A DNA stretch of 64,000 nt, taken from contig NZ_AOLJ01000022.1 in the NCBI RefSeq assembly GCF_000336775.1, forward strand, positions 1 through 64,000. Direction: 5' to 3'. Within the stretch, counting starts at the first letter, position 1, and each line of letters begins with the position of its first letter. This DNA comes from Haloferax gibbonsii ATCC 33959. Lineage in GTDB: Archaea > Halobacteriota > Halobacteria > Halobacteriales > Haloferacaceae. Shown here piece by piece: positions 8,149 to 16,669 of this stretch. The position numbers were made by a program, and so were the translations under genes. The notes under the pieces were generated by a model, which was given only the letters and a program-made list of their open reading frames with translations, was not told the origin of the DNA and did not search any database.

Positions 8149-11100
8149 TTACGCGTCGATGGCGCGCGCGAGCACCTCGACCGGGTGCGGCGGGTCGTCG
8201 TCCGCGCCGTCCATGTCTTCGAGTTGGGTCCGACAGGACGCGCCGGGTGCGACGACCACGTCGCCCGGGCTCTCGGCCACTTGGCCTTCGAGGATGTTCC
8301 CGATAGCTTTCGACATGGAGTAGTGTTCGGCCTCGTAGCCGAACGACCCGGACATCCCGCAGCACGTCGAGTCCAGCGGGTCCACCTCGAAGCCGGCGCG
8401 GCGGAGGACGCCCACCGCGTGGTGGTCCTTCTTCGTGGACTTCTGGTGGCAGTGGCCGTGGTAGGTCAGGTACTCGTCCTGCGGGAGGAACGACAGCGAC
8501 TCGTCGAGCCGGAACGCGTCGACGTACTCCATGACGCCGTAGGCGTTGGCCGCGACGGTCTCCACGTCGCCGCCGGAGAGCAAGTCGAGGTAGTCCGACT
8601 GGAACATCACCGCGTCGGAGGGCTCACAGAGGACGACGTCCCAGCCCTCCTCGACGTAGGGCGCGAGCACCTCGACGTTCTGCTCGGCGTCGGCGCGGGC
8701 CTTGTCGAGAAAGCCCTTCGAGTGCGGCGGCCGACCGGAGCCGGCGACGCCCTCCGGAATCCGGACGTGGACGTTCGCGGCCTCCAGTGCCTTCACGGCG
8801 GCCTTGCCGACCTCGGGGTGGTTGTAGTTCGTGTAGGTGTCGGGGAACAACAGCACCCTGCGGTCGGCCTGCGCCTCGGGGATGTCGGCCGACCCGCGGC
8901 TCTCGAACCAGTCCACGAAACTCGTCGAGTGGAATCTCGGGAGCGAGCGCTCCTTGGCGATACCGACGGTCTTCTCCATGACCGTCCGCGCGCCCGGTAC
9001 CTTCGTCGCCGCGTTGGCGAGCGGGGCGAACGCCGACCCGAGCTTCGACAGCGAGTCGATGTTGGCAAAGAGCTTGTCGCGGAGGCTGGAGCCGTTGCGC
9101 TGGTGGTACTCGTGGACGACCTCGGCTTTCATCTTCGCCATGTCGACCTCGCTCGGGCAGTCCTTCGAACAGCCCTTACAGCCGACACAGAGGTCGAGCA
9201 CCTCGTCGACGAACTCGTCGGTGAACAGCTCGTCCTCCGGGAGCCCGCCGCTCATCGCCTGCCGGAGCATGTTGGCGCGGCCGCGGGTCGCCTGAATCTC
9301 CTCTTCGGCGGCGCGGAACGTCGGGCACATGACGCCGCCGACCGTGGACTGCTGGCCGCGACAGCCCGCACAGCCGTGGCAGAGTTCGACCATGCCCTCG
9401 AACCCGTTGTCGTTGTCCCAGTTCAGCGCCGGTTCGAAGCCGGCGTCGAACTCGTAGTCGGGCGAAAACCGGAGGTTCTCGGTCATGTCGTAGTCGCCGC
9501 AGATGTTCCCCGGGTTCAGGAGCCAGTCGGGGTCGAACGCGGTCTTGAGGTCGCGGAAGACGTTCCAGAGGTGGTCGCCGTACAGCTTGCGGTTCCACTG
9601 GGTCCGCGCGCGGCCGTCGCCGTGTTCGCCCGAGACGGAGCCGCCGTACTTGACGACCAGGTCCGTCACCTCGTCGGCGATGGCCTCGAACGTCTCGACG
9701 CCCTCGGCCGTCTTCGTGTTGACGAGCGGGCGGATGTGCAGGACGCCCGGCCCCGCGTGGGCGTAGTACGACGCGAAGGTGTCGTGTTCGTCGAGGATGT
9801 CCTGGAAGTCCGAGACGTACGCCGGGAGGTTCTCGGCCGGGATGGCGGTGTCCTCGATGTACGCGATGTGCTTTTCGTCGGTCGTCCGACCGAGGAGAAT
9901 CGGGAGCCCCGACTTGCGCATCTTCCAGAACTTCGCGCGGGTGTCGGCGTCGTGGGCCTCCATGAAGTCGGTCGCGCGGCGCTCCGTTTCGGTCACCGAG
10001 GCCGAGCCCTCGTCGGGGTCGAACTCGGTGCCGTCGGGGTCGATGACGCGGTCTTCGATGAGGTTCGCCACCTTCTGTTTGCCGTCCTCGTCGGAGTCGG
10101 CGTAGAACTCCACGAGGAGCGTCGAGTCAGTGCCCTCGGGGAGCATGCCGACCACGTCCGCGAACTCGGCGGTGTCTCGCGCGAGGTCGAGCAGCACGTC
10201 GTCCATGACCTCGACGGCCGCGGGCTCGTGTTCGAGGATGGGGGCGACGTCGTGCATCGCGTCGATGACGTCGTCGTAGGTGAGAAGCGCCACCGACGCG
10301 GTGTTCGGAATCTCCTCCAGCGAGACGGTCGCCTTCGTCACGATGCCGAGGGTGCCCTCGCTCCCGGCGACGAGTCTGCCGAGATTGACGCGGCCGGCCT
10401 CCCAGTCCTCGTCGATGCCGGTATCGTCCGGCGTGCGGCGCTCGCCGCGCATCTCGTCGACGAGCATGTCGAGGTTGTAGCCCGAGACGTTGCGCTTCAG
10501 GTCGGGGAAGCGCTCGGAAATCTCGTCGGCCTCCTCGTCGAGTATCCGCGCGACCTCCGCGTGGACGCGCGCTTCGAGGTCGCCGTCGGGGTCGCCGGCC
10601 TCGCGGAGTTCGTCGACGCTCACCTCGCCGAACGTCGTCACCGTGCCGTCCGCGAGGACGAGTTCCAGCTCTTCGATGTAGTAGTCGGTCTTGCCGTACT
10701 TCAGCGAGTGCGAGCCGGTGGAGTTGTTGCCGATCGCGCCGCCGAGCGCGGAGCGGTCCCCCCACGCCGGGTCGGGCGCGAACTTCAGGCCGTGGGGGGC
10801 GAGTTCCTCGTTGAGTTCGCCGAGGCGGACGCCCGCTTCGGCCGTGGCCGTCCGCGCCTCCGGGTCGATTTCCTCGACGCCGCCCATGTGGCGGACGAGG
10901 TCGAGGACGACGGCCTCGTTGACGGTCTGGCCGGCGAGGCTCGTGCCGCCGCCGCGGGGGAGGACGGGAATCTCGCGGTCGGCGCAGTACTCCATCACCG
11001 CCGCCACGTCGGCCGTCGAGGTCGGCATGACGACGCCGATGGGGACTTGCTCGTACGCCGACGCGTCGGTCGCGTACAGCGTTCTCGTGTAGGAGTCGAA

Positions 11101-11229
11101 GCGCACGTCGCCCTCGACGAGGGACTCGAGGTCTTCGACCAGCCCCGGCCGCTCGACGTCGTCGCTGACGTAGTCGTAATCGCCAGCGAGCGCGGGGTCG
11201 GTGGCCGGTTCGTGCGTGTTGGATGCCAT
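8149..11229 (-). CDS. dld: FAD-linked D-lactate dehydrogenase-type oxidoreductase with FeS and CCG domains
   Basis: A 1026-residue fusion. An N-terminal FAD-binding type 4 domain (about residues 60-290) contains PRGGGTSLAGQ. A FAD-linked oxidase C-terminal domain follows to about 540. The FeS region holds CHGCAGC and CVGCKGCSKDCPSEVD. A C-terminal CCG domain ends with GHCHQKS and CCGMSGSFGYE. This is the GlcD-GlpC fused architecture of membrane-associated D-lactate or glycolate dehydrogenases that pass electrons to quinone. Proximity to lctP and the LUD genes points to D-lactate. The gene lies 179 bases downstream of lctP on the same strand. Confidence 0.85.
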   Translation of the reverse strand: MASNTHEPATDPALAGDYDYVSDDVERPGLVEDLESLVEGDVRFDSYTRTLYATDASAYEQVPIGVVMPTSTADVAAVMEYCADREIPVLPRGGGTSLAGQTVNEAVVLDLVRHMGGVEEIDPEARTATAEAGVRLGELNEELAPHGLKFAPDPAWGDRSALGGAIGNNSTGSHSLKYGKTDYYIEELELVLADGTVTTFGEVSVDELREAGDPDGDLEARVHAEVARILDEEADEISERFPDLKRNVSGYNLDMLVDEMRGERRTPDDTGIDEDWEAGRVNLGRLVAGSEGTLGIVTKATVSLEEIPNTASVALLTYDDVIDAMHDVAPILEHEPAAVEVMDDVLLDLARDTAEFADVVGMLPEGTDSTLLVEFYADSDEDGKQKVANLIEDRVIDPDGTEFDPDEGSASVTETERRATDFMEAHDADTRAKFWKMRKSGLPILLGRTTDEKHIAYIEDTAIPAENLPAYVSDFQDILDEHDTFASYYAHAGPGVLHIRPLVNTKTAEGVETFEAIADEVTDLVVKYGGSVSGEHGDGRARTQWNRKLYGDHLWNVFRDLKTAFDPDWLLNPGNICGDYDMTENLRFSPDYEFDAGFEPALNWDNDNGFEGMVELCHGCAGCRGQQSTVGGVMCPTFRAAEEEIQATRGRANMLRQAMSGGLPEDELFTDEFVDEVLDLCVGCKGCSKDCPSEVDMAKMKAEVVHEYHQRNGSSLRDKLFANIDSLSKLGSAFAPLANAATKVPGARTVMEKTVGIAKERSLPRFHSTSFVDWFESRGSADIPEAQADRRVLLFPDTYTNYNHPEVGKAAVKALEAANVHVRIPEGVAGSGRPPHSKGFLDKARADAEQNVEVLAPYVEEGWDVVLCEPSDAVMFQSDYLDLLSGGDVETVAANAYGVMEYVDAFRLDESLSFLPQDEYLTYHGHCHQKSTKKDHHAVGVLRRAGFEVDPLDSTCCGMSGSFGYEAEHYSMSKAIGNILEGQVAESPGDVVVAPGASCRTQLEDMDGADDDPPHPVEVLARAIDA

Positions 11230-11332
11230 TGATTAGCTCTGTCGTATGTCGGTTTGCGTGAACGGATAAAGACACCCGGTGACGGGTGTCGGTCCGGGTC
11301 GCGCGCGGTTGGTTTGCGCGTCGATTCGCGAC

Positions 11333-11351
11333 CCGAACCGAGTCGGTTCGG
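11333..11351. repeat. 19-bp near-perfect palindrome between lctP and the lactate dehydrogenase gene
   Basis: CCGAACCGAGTCGGTTCGG is a 9-bp inverted repeat around a single central base. It lies in the 179-base gap between lctP and dld, with more GGTTCGG-like units around it (11340-11390). It could be an operator for dld, a transcript-processing hairpin or a terminator. Confidence 0.6.
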
Positions 11352-11408
11352 TCCGGTTCGAGTCGGGCCGGGACGATTCAGGTCGGTTCCGTCGGGAGTC
11401 CCGACCGG

Positions 11409-13121
11409 TCAGAACACGCCCGGGAACAGCACGTAGCTGAACAGGAGCGTGAGGACGCCGGTCGCGGTCCCGTAGTACAGAAGCGGGATGAGTTCGAGGC
11501 GGATGACGCGACCCTCCTCGCCGACGAGGCCGACGACCGCGAGCGCGGCGACGACGTTGTGGACGGCGATGAGGTTGCCGATGGCCCCGCCGACCGCCTG
11601 CGCGCCCAGCATGACGGTCTTCGACGTGCCGATCTGGTCGGCGACGCCGTACTGGAAGGTGCCGAACAGGATGTCGGAGACGGTGTTCGACCCCGCGAGG
11701 AACGCGCCGAACGCGCCCACGAAGGCGGCGAAGAACGGGTAGGCACCGCCCGCGATGCCGGCCATCCCCTCCGAGAGGACGATGAGCATGCTGTCGGTGC
11801 CCGTCGCGTTACCCGACTGGAGCATTATCTGGACGGTCGCGACGGCGAACAGCAGCGCGATGACCGCCGGGGTGACTTTCTCGATGGTCTCGGCCCACGT
11901 CGCTTTGACCGCCGCCGTGTCCATGTCGTGGAGGCCGATGGTGACGAGATGGACCGCGAGGAACACCGCGCCGGGCAGGTAGAGCAACTGGAAGTCGCCG
12001 GTCAGCCCCGTGCCCCAGATGTCCGCGTACTCGAAGACGAGGTTCGACGTGAGGAAACTCGTCAGCGGGTCGAACACCCGGGTGACGACGAGCAGGGCCG
12101 CGACGAGGACGTACGGCGTCCACGCCTTCCAGAGCGACATCTGCTGGGCGACGCCCCCGTCGGCGGCGACCGCACCGCCGCGCTCGCTCGTCTCGCCGGG
12201 CTGGATGTCGCCGACCCAGTGGTCGGGCCACTCGGCCCGCGGCGCGAAGTCCCACTCCTCGTCGGGGTGGAAGAAGCCGGCCTTGAGCGCGGAGACGGTG
12301 AGCAGCAGTCCGACCATCGCGCCGACGAGGCCGGGGAACACCGGCCCGAGGAAGTAGGCCGTCAGGAAGTACGGCACCGAAAAGGACGCCCACGCGAACA
12401 GCGTGAGGGGGAGGACTTCGAGCGCCGGCTTGATGGAGCGCTCCTCGCCGAAGAAGCGCGTCATCATGGCGACGCCGATGAAGGGGAGCACGACGCCGAC
12501 GACGACGTGGTTCATCGCCGCGAAGACGGCGATTTCGGACACCCACTGTTCGACGCCCATGCCCTGCGCGTCGAGCGCGTTCGTGATGACCGGCACGTCG
12601 TCGAAGATGTCTATCATCCCGATGATGAGCGGCGTGCCGACCGCGCCGAAGGTGATAGCCATGAGGTTCCCCGTCAGTGCGACCACGACGGCCGCGAGCG
12701 GCGGGAAGCCGAGGCCCACGAGGAGCGGGCCGACGATTGCCGCGGGCGTGCCGAAGCCGGCGGCCGCCTCGATGAACGAGCCCATGAGGAACACGAGCAG
12801 GACGACCTGCACGCGGCGGTCCTCGCTGATGGAGGCGAAGCCGTTGTTGATGGCGTCGAACGCGCCCGTCTGCTTGAGCGTGTACAGGAGCAAGATGGCC
12901 CCGAAGACGATGTACAGGATGTTCGAGGCGGTGATGAAGCCGTTGATGGTCGACGCGATAACCCACTGCGGCGTCATGCCCCAGCCGAGGACGCCGGCCC
13001 CGATTGCGACGACCCACGCGACGGGCATCGCCCGCGTCGCGGGCCAGTACCGCCCGACCATCAGATAGGCGATAGTGATGAGCGGGAGCAGGGCGATGAG
13101 CGCGTCGGTCGCGTTAACCAT
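11409..13121 (-). CDS. lctP: LctP-family lactate permease
   Basis: A 570-residue polytopic membrane protein with about 12-14 hydrophobic segments. It shows the LctP/GlcA signatures: [36 protein letters not shown] near residues 110-145, and [17 protein letters not shown] late in the protein. It imports lactate with protons or sodium. The start at 13121 (MVNATD) is preferred over 13136, which would add only five residues. A TATA-like stretch at 13211-13222 implies a leader of about 60 bases. It heads a transcript towards the lactate dehydrogenase gene. Confidence 0.92.
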   Translation of the reverse strand: MVNATDALIALLPLITIAYLMVGRYWPATRAMPVAWVVAIGAGVLGWGMTPQWVIASTINGFITASNILYIVFGAILLLYTLKQTGAFDAINNGFASISEDRRVQVVLLVFLMGSFIEAAAGFGTPAAIVGPLLVGLGFPPLAAVVVALTGNLMAITFGAVGTPLIIGMIDIFDDVPVITNALDAQGMGVEQWVSEIAVFAAMNHVVVGVVLPFIGVAMMTRFFGEERSIKPALEVLPLTLFAWASFSVPYFLTAYFLGPVFPGLVGAMVGLLLTVSALKAGFFHPDEEWDFAPRAEWPDHWVGDIQPGETSERGGAVAADGGVAQQMSLWKAWTPYVLVAALLVVTRVFDPLTSFLTSNLVFEYADIWGTGLTGDFQLLYLPGAVFLAVHLVTIGLHDMDTAAVKATWAETIEKVTPAVIALLFAVATVQIMLQSGNATGTDSMLIVLSEGMAGIAGGAYPFFAAFVGAFGAFLAGSNTVSDILFGTFQYGVADQIGTSKTVMLGAQAVGGAIGNLIAVHNVVAALAVVGLVGEEGRVIRLELIPLLYYGTATGVLTLLFSYVLFPGVF

Positions 13122-13493
13122 GCCGCACACCCCCACAGTTCGTTCCAGCCTGTGCCGTTCCAGATTCGTGCCTGATGCGGTGCATCGTGGAATCCGCTAC
13201 ACAACTTTTGTGATATATATCTATCGTTCGTCGCTATTCCTGACATCTCTGTGGCGGTCGTCTTACCCGGAGTACACAACCCAGTACACTCGAAGATACC
13301 GAGCCAAATACGGCGTTAAACGCCCAATTCGCATTCTACACGGTCTATCCTGTCGGTTCGCGGCCGGAGCCGAATCGGAAAAATCGATCCCCGAAACGAC
13401 CGCTTCACACGTGTTTCTCGGCCATAACACACGACTGAATCGGGAGTTCACTCGTGTGCAAAGGCTTATGCAGTCGTGTGGAAAGGACATATC
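13122..13493. promoter_or_regulatory. Divergent control region between lctP and the HTH regulator gene
   Basis: A 372-base gene-free region. It holds the AT-rich lctP promoter (GATATATATC at 13213-13222, read leftwards, with the inverted repeat CACAA-CTT-TTGTG at 13200-13212 beside it). It also holds the regulator promoter (CTTATG at 13465-13470, 24-29 bases before the ATG at 13494) and the half-site array at 13406-13480. No credible ORF is seen inside. Confidence 0.6.
13406..13480. promoter_or_regulatory. Symmetric four-half-site operator array
   Basis: Four copies of one 7-base half-site lie at 13406-13412 (CACACGT), 13428-13434 (CACACGA), 13452-13458 (TCGTGTG) and 13474-13480 (TCGTGTG). 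The outer and inner pairs are both centred exactly on 13443. Steps within each side are 22 bp, about two helical turns. The inner right and outer right sites flank the TATA-like CTTATG of the regulator gene. This fits cooperative autoregulation by the regulator encoded at 13494, possibly also acting on lctP. Confidence 0.65.
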
Positions 13494-14132
13494 ATGGAAG
13501 ATGAGTCTCGCGCGCGCTCCCGAAACGAGCACGGACAGTACGTGGGACGCATCTCGCTGGACGCCGTCTTGGAGGTGTTCGAGGCGCGCGACGACGCGGC
13601 CCGTCCGCTGACCGCCACCGACGTGATGGAGGCGCTCGACTGCTCGCGGCGCACCGCGCACAACAAACTGAACGAACTCGAAGAACGCGGCGACCTCGCC
13701 ACTCGGAAGGTCGGCGCTCGGAGCCGCGTGTTCTGGATTCCGATGGCCGCCGACGCGGACTCGACTGCGCGGGCCTCGGATTCGACCGCCCCCGACGCAT
13801 CCCCTGAAACTGCGACCGCGGACGAGTCCGACGACCCCGACGGCCTCGACCACCCGCCCGCGGTCTCGTCCGCTATCGAGCGCGCGGACCTCCCGGGGAG
13901 CGGCCCGATGCTCGACGCCCGCCGCGAGGCGCTGTCGGCGGCGTACCAGTACCTCACCGACCACCCGGAGGCGAAGAAGGCGGACTTCCTGCGGGACGTG
14001 TACCACGACTACCCCGCCGGCTTCGAGTCCGCCGAGGGCTGGTGGAACGCGATTCAGCCGGCGCTCAAGCAACTGCCCGGCGTCGACCCGCCGGAAGAGC
14101 GCGGCCACATCTGGCACTTCCTCGGCGGGTAG
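13494..14132 (+). CDS. Winged-HTH regulator of the lactate locus
   Basis: A 212-residue protein. Residues 8-85 form a winged helix: PLTATDVMEALDCSRRTAHNKL is the helix-turn-helix, and LATRKVGARSRVFWI is the wing. A flexible acidic linker follows (about 86-135). The C-terminal 70 residues form a domain with AAYQYL and GWWNAIQPALKQLP, seen in other haloarchaeal regulators; its function is unknown to me. The gene is divergent from lctP, with a symmetric operator array over its own promoter. A role in controlling lactate genes is inferred from position only. Confidence 0.75.
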   Translation: MEDESRARSRNEHGQYVGRISLDAVLEVFEARDDAARPLTATDVMEALDCSRRTAHNKLNELEERGDLATRKVGARSRVFWIPMAADADSTARASDSTAPDASPETATADESDDPDGLDHPPAVSSAIERADLPGSGPMLDARREALSAAYQYLTDHPEAKKADFLRDVYHDYPAGFESAEGWWNAIQPALKQLPGVDPPEERGHIWHFLGG

Positions 14133-14164
14133 TCCGGCTTTCGAACGCGACAGCCACCCTACGA

Positions 14165-14171
14165 ATTTATA
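14165..14171 (+). promoter_or_regulatory. TATA-like box of the Nramp-like transporter gene
   Basis: ATTTATA is followed 26 bases later by the likely start site near 14195. That places the ATG at 14205 within about ten bases of the transcript start, and the GTG at 14243 about 50 bases in. Confidence 0.45.
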
Positions 14172-14204
14172 CACCATCGGGCCACAATTCCGGCAAACGC
14201 ATCG

Positions 14205-14258
14205 ATGTCAAGCGATTCGCCGTCCGATAGTGCCGTTCTGGGGTGTCTCGTCTCGTGA
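14205..14258 (+). other. 17-codon leader ORF overlapping the transporter start
   Basis: An ATG-initiated frame of 17 codons (MSSDSPSDSAVLGCLVS) ends in a TGA that overlaps, by two bases, an in-frame GTG of the transporter at 14255. It may be a coupled leader peptide. It may instead be the true N-terminus, separated from the body by a frameshift or base-call error, since the TATA box spacing favours this ATG. Confidence 0.3.
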
Positions 14259-16087
14259 GCGACGGTCGCCCCGGTTCCGACGCGGACGCGTCCGCACGCT
14301 CGGACGCGCTCGACGACTCGGACGACGCGACCGTGGACTCGGAGTCCGCGCCCACGACGGAACCGAGCGTCGCCGGCGGCGACGACGTCTACGCCTCCGA
14401 AGTCGAGGGAAAGCAGTACCGCGGCACCTGGTATCTCCCGCTTCGCTACGAGGAACTCGAGGAGTCGGACGACTCGGACGACTACCCCGAGTCGGGCGAA
14501 GGCGGGTCGTTCCGCCTCGCCGACCTCCCGCGCGTCCCGCGGGTCGGCCACGTCGTCGGCCCCTCGGCCATCATGCTCGGGGCGTCGCTCGGGAGCGGCG
14601 AGACGCTGTTTTGGCCCGTGTTGACCGCGCAGTACGGCTGGGCGGTGTTCTGGGCGTTCGTCGTCGGTGTCTTCACGCAGTTCCTCATCAACACGGAGCT
14701 GCAGCGCTGGACGCTCGCCACCGGCGAGAGCATCTTTCGCGCGTTCGCCCGCGTGGGCTCGTACTGGCCGTGGGCGTTCCTCGTCGGCGGCCTCATCAGC
14801 CTCGGCTGGCCGGGGTGGGCCGCCGGCGCAGCGCAGGTCGCCACGACGGCGCTCGGACTGGACGGGTCGGTCGCGCTCTTCGGCGCGTCGCTCGCGACGT
14901 GGAAGCTCGTCGCCGCCGTCCTCATGGGCGTCATCTGGCTGTCGTATCAGGTGTCGTCGGTCATGTACAACGCCGTCGAGGTGTTCCAGATCGGCCTTCT
15001 GTTCGTCGCCATCGGCGCGGCCCTGTTGCTCGTCGCCGTCACCGGCTCGTGGGTCGAGTTCGCGGACCTCCCCGCGGTCGCGGGGTCGGTCGGAACGCTC
15101 CCCGAAGGTCTCGACATCGCGGTCTTCCTCGGTGGTCTCGCCTTCGCCGGCGCGGGTGGCTACCTGAACCTCTCCCAGAGCCTCTGGATGCGCGAGAAGG
15201 GGTACGGCATGGGCAACTATCAGGGGCGCGTGAAGAACCCGCTGCGCGGCGACGACCCCGAACCCATCGAGCGCGACGGATTCGCGTTCCGTCCGACGCT
15301 GACGAACCTCCGCCGCTGGCGCGGCTGGTGGCGCGTCGTCCAACTCGAACACCTGCTCACGTTCGTCCTCGGCCTGCTCCTCGTCGCTCCCGCGCTGATG
15401 AGCGTCGCCATCCGCTACGCGTCGGGGTCGACCGCCAACGCCATCCAGATGTGGCTCGGCGACGTCGTCCCGCTGCTCGGCCCGGTCGGCTCCTTTCTCG
15501 TCTTCGCCGTCCTCTTCGTCGCGCTCTTTACCACCGAGTACGCCATCGTCGAGTCGTTCGTCCGCAACAGCGCCGACGCCCTCTACGAGTCCTACGGCCG
15601 GGAGGCCGGCTGGGACCTCCCGAAGCTGTTCTGGCGGCTCCTCACCGCCTTCTGCGTCTGGGGCGTCGTCATCATCCTGCTTTTCTCCTCGCCGTTCGAG
15701 GGCCAAGAGCCGTTTTTCTTCCTCGTCGTCGGGGCCGCGATGTCCGGCGTGATGATGTGGCCCTACACCGCGCTCGTCCTCGTGATGAACACGACTCGGC
15801 TCCCCGAACACGTCCAACCCGGCTGGGCGCGCGTCGTCGGTATGTGGTGGGCGACGGGCTTCTACGGCTACTTCAGCGTCCTCCTCATCGGGACGTGGCT
15901 GACCACCGTCGGTCTCGAGACGTTCCGGACGGTCCCGACGGTCCTCGGGAGCGGCACCGGCGGCTACCTCCTCTGGGCGGGCTACTTCGTCGTGCAAACG
16001 TACGCGGTGACGAAGTCCGCCGCCGGCAAGCGCGAGGCGGCCGGAACGGTCGCCGACGCGGACGAGGCGGTCGGCCGGTTCTCCTGA
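14243..16087 (+). CDS. Nramp-related (SLC11-like) transporter without the DPGN and MPH motifs
   Basis: A 614-residue membrane protein with about 11-12 hydrophobic segments and an acidic 90-residue N-terminal tail. The first segment reads GPSAIMLGASLGSGE, aligning with the unwound TM1 of Nramp carriers but without DPGN. The TM6 counterpart AGAGGYLNLSQSLW has Asn-Leu where metal transporters have Met-Pro-His. The substrate is therefore probably not a transition metal in the usual way. It sits between the lactate regulator and the LUD genes, so an organic acid is a possibility. The start is GTG at 14243 or 14255; there is no ATG in frame before the first membrane segment region. Confidence 0.6.
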   Translation: MSRLVSDGRPGSDADASARSDALDDSDDATVDSESAPTTEPSVAGGDDVYASEVEGKQYRGTWYLPLRYEELEESDDSDDYPESGEGGSFRLADLPRVPRVGHVVGPSAIMLGASLGSGETLFWPVLTAQYGWAVFWAFVVGVFTQFLINTELQRWTLATGESIFRAFARVGSYWPWAFLVGGLISLGWPGWAAGAAQVATTALGLDGSVALFGASLATWKLVAAVLMGVIWLSYQVSSVMYNAVEVFQIGLLFVAIGAALLLVAVTGSWVEFADLPAVAGSVGTLPEGLDIAVFLGGLAFAGAGGYLNLSQSLWMREKGYGMGNYQGRVKNPLRGDDPEPIERDGFAFRPTLTNLRRWRGWWRVVQLEHLLTFVLGLLLVAPALMSVAIRYASGSTANAIQMWLGDVVPLLGPVGSFLVFAVLFVALFTTEYAIVESFVRNSADALYESYGREAGWDLPKLFWRLLTAFCVWGVVIILLFSSPFEGQEPFFFLVVGAAMSGVMMWPYTALVLVMNTTRLPEHVQPGWARVVGMWWATGFYGYFSVLLIGTWLTTVGLETFRTVPTVLGSGTGGYLLWAGYFVVQTYAVTKSAAGKREAAGTVADADEAVGRFS

Positions 16088-16138
16088 CTCTAATCCTTCA
16101 TAATTAACCGACAGCGTGGTGCTCGAACCCGAAGAACG

Positions 16139-16145
16139 ATTATGT
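16139..16145 (+). promoter_or_regulatory. TATA-like box of the LUD operon
   Basis: ATTATGT begins 27 bases before the ATG at 16166. It fits a leaderless transcript for the two LUD genes. The CACACGA half-sites found before the HTH regulator are absent here. Confidence 0.5.
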
Positions 16146-16165
16146 AGAACGCGCTAGCTCAACGT

Positions 16166-16669
16166 ATGTCAACCGGCACGGTTGCGACGTTCGAGGACTC
16201 GCTCGAACGACTCGAAGTAGGCTGGACGCACGCGTCACCCGACGAGTTGGCGGACGTGCTCGAAGGCGTCTGTTCGGACCCGACCATCGGCGTGGAACTC
16301 CCGTACGACGGCGTCGACCTCCCCGACTGGGTGAACACGGACCCGACCCCCGCGGACCTCCGCGAGGCGAACGCCGGTATCACGGCCGCGGGATTGGGTA
16401 TCGCGGACTACGGGAGCGTCGTCGTGCAGGGCACGCCCGACGGCATCGAGCCGGTGAGTCTGTTCGGCGACCTCCACGTCGCCGTCCTCCGGCGGTCGGA
16501 CATCGTCCCCGGCATGCCCGAGGCGTTCGACTGGCTGGGCGAGGAGTTCCGCACGGGACACTCCTCGGCCATCATCGCCACCGGCCCCAGCGCCACCGCC
16601 GACATGGGCGCGCTGGTGAAAGGAGCGCACGGTCCGAAGGAAGTCCACGTGGTGATTCTCGATGAGTAA
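16166..16669 (+). CDS. lutC: LutC-like LUD domain protein
   Basis: A 167-residue single LUD-domain protein with ADYGSVVVQGTPDGIEPVSLFGDLHVAVL and IIATGPSATADM, matching LutC of the bacterial LutABC (LldEFG) L-lactate dehydrogenase complex. It is non-catalytic by itself in known systems and required for complex function. It overlaps the start of the next gene by 8 bases, which implies translational coupling. Confidence 0.85.
   Translation: MSTGTVATFEDSLERLEVGWTHASPDELADVLEGVCSDPTIGVELPYDGVDLPDWVNTDPTPADLREANAGITAAGLGIADYGSVVVQGTPDGIEPVSLFGDLHVAVLRRSDIVPGMPEAFDWLGEEFRTGHSSAIIATGPSATADMGALVKGAHGPKEVHVVILDE

Noticed and set aside
8047..11232. 1061-codon plus-strand frame opposite the D-lactate dehydrogenase gene
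   Set aside because: GC-driven antisense frame with Val/Arg/Asp-rich composition; the other strand has clear FAD and FeS motifs.
14159..15997. 612-codon minus-strand frame opposite the Nramp-like gene
   Set aside because: Composition is Arg/Glu/Asp-rich without structure; the plus strand encodes clear membrane helices.
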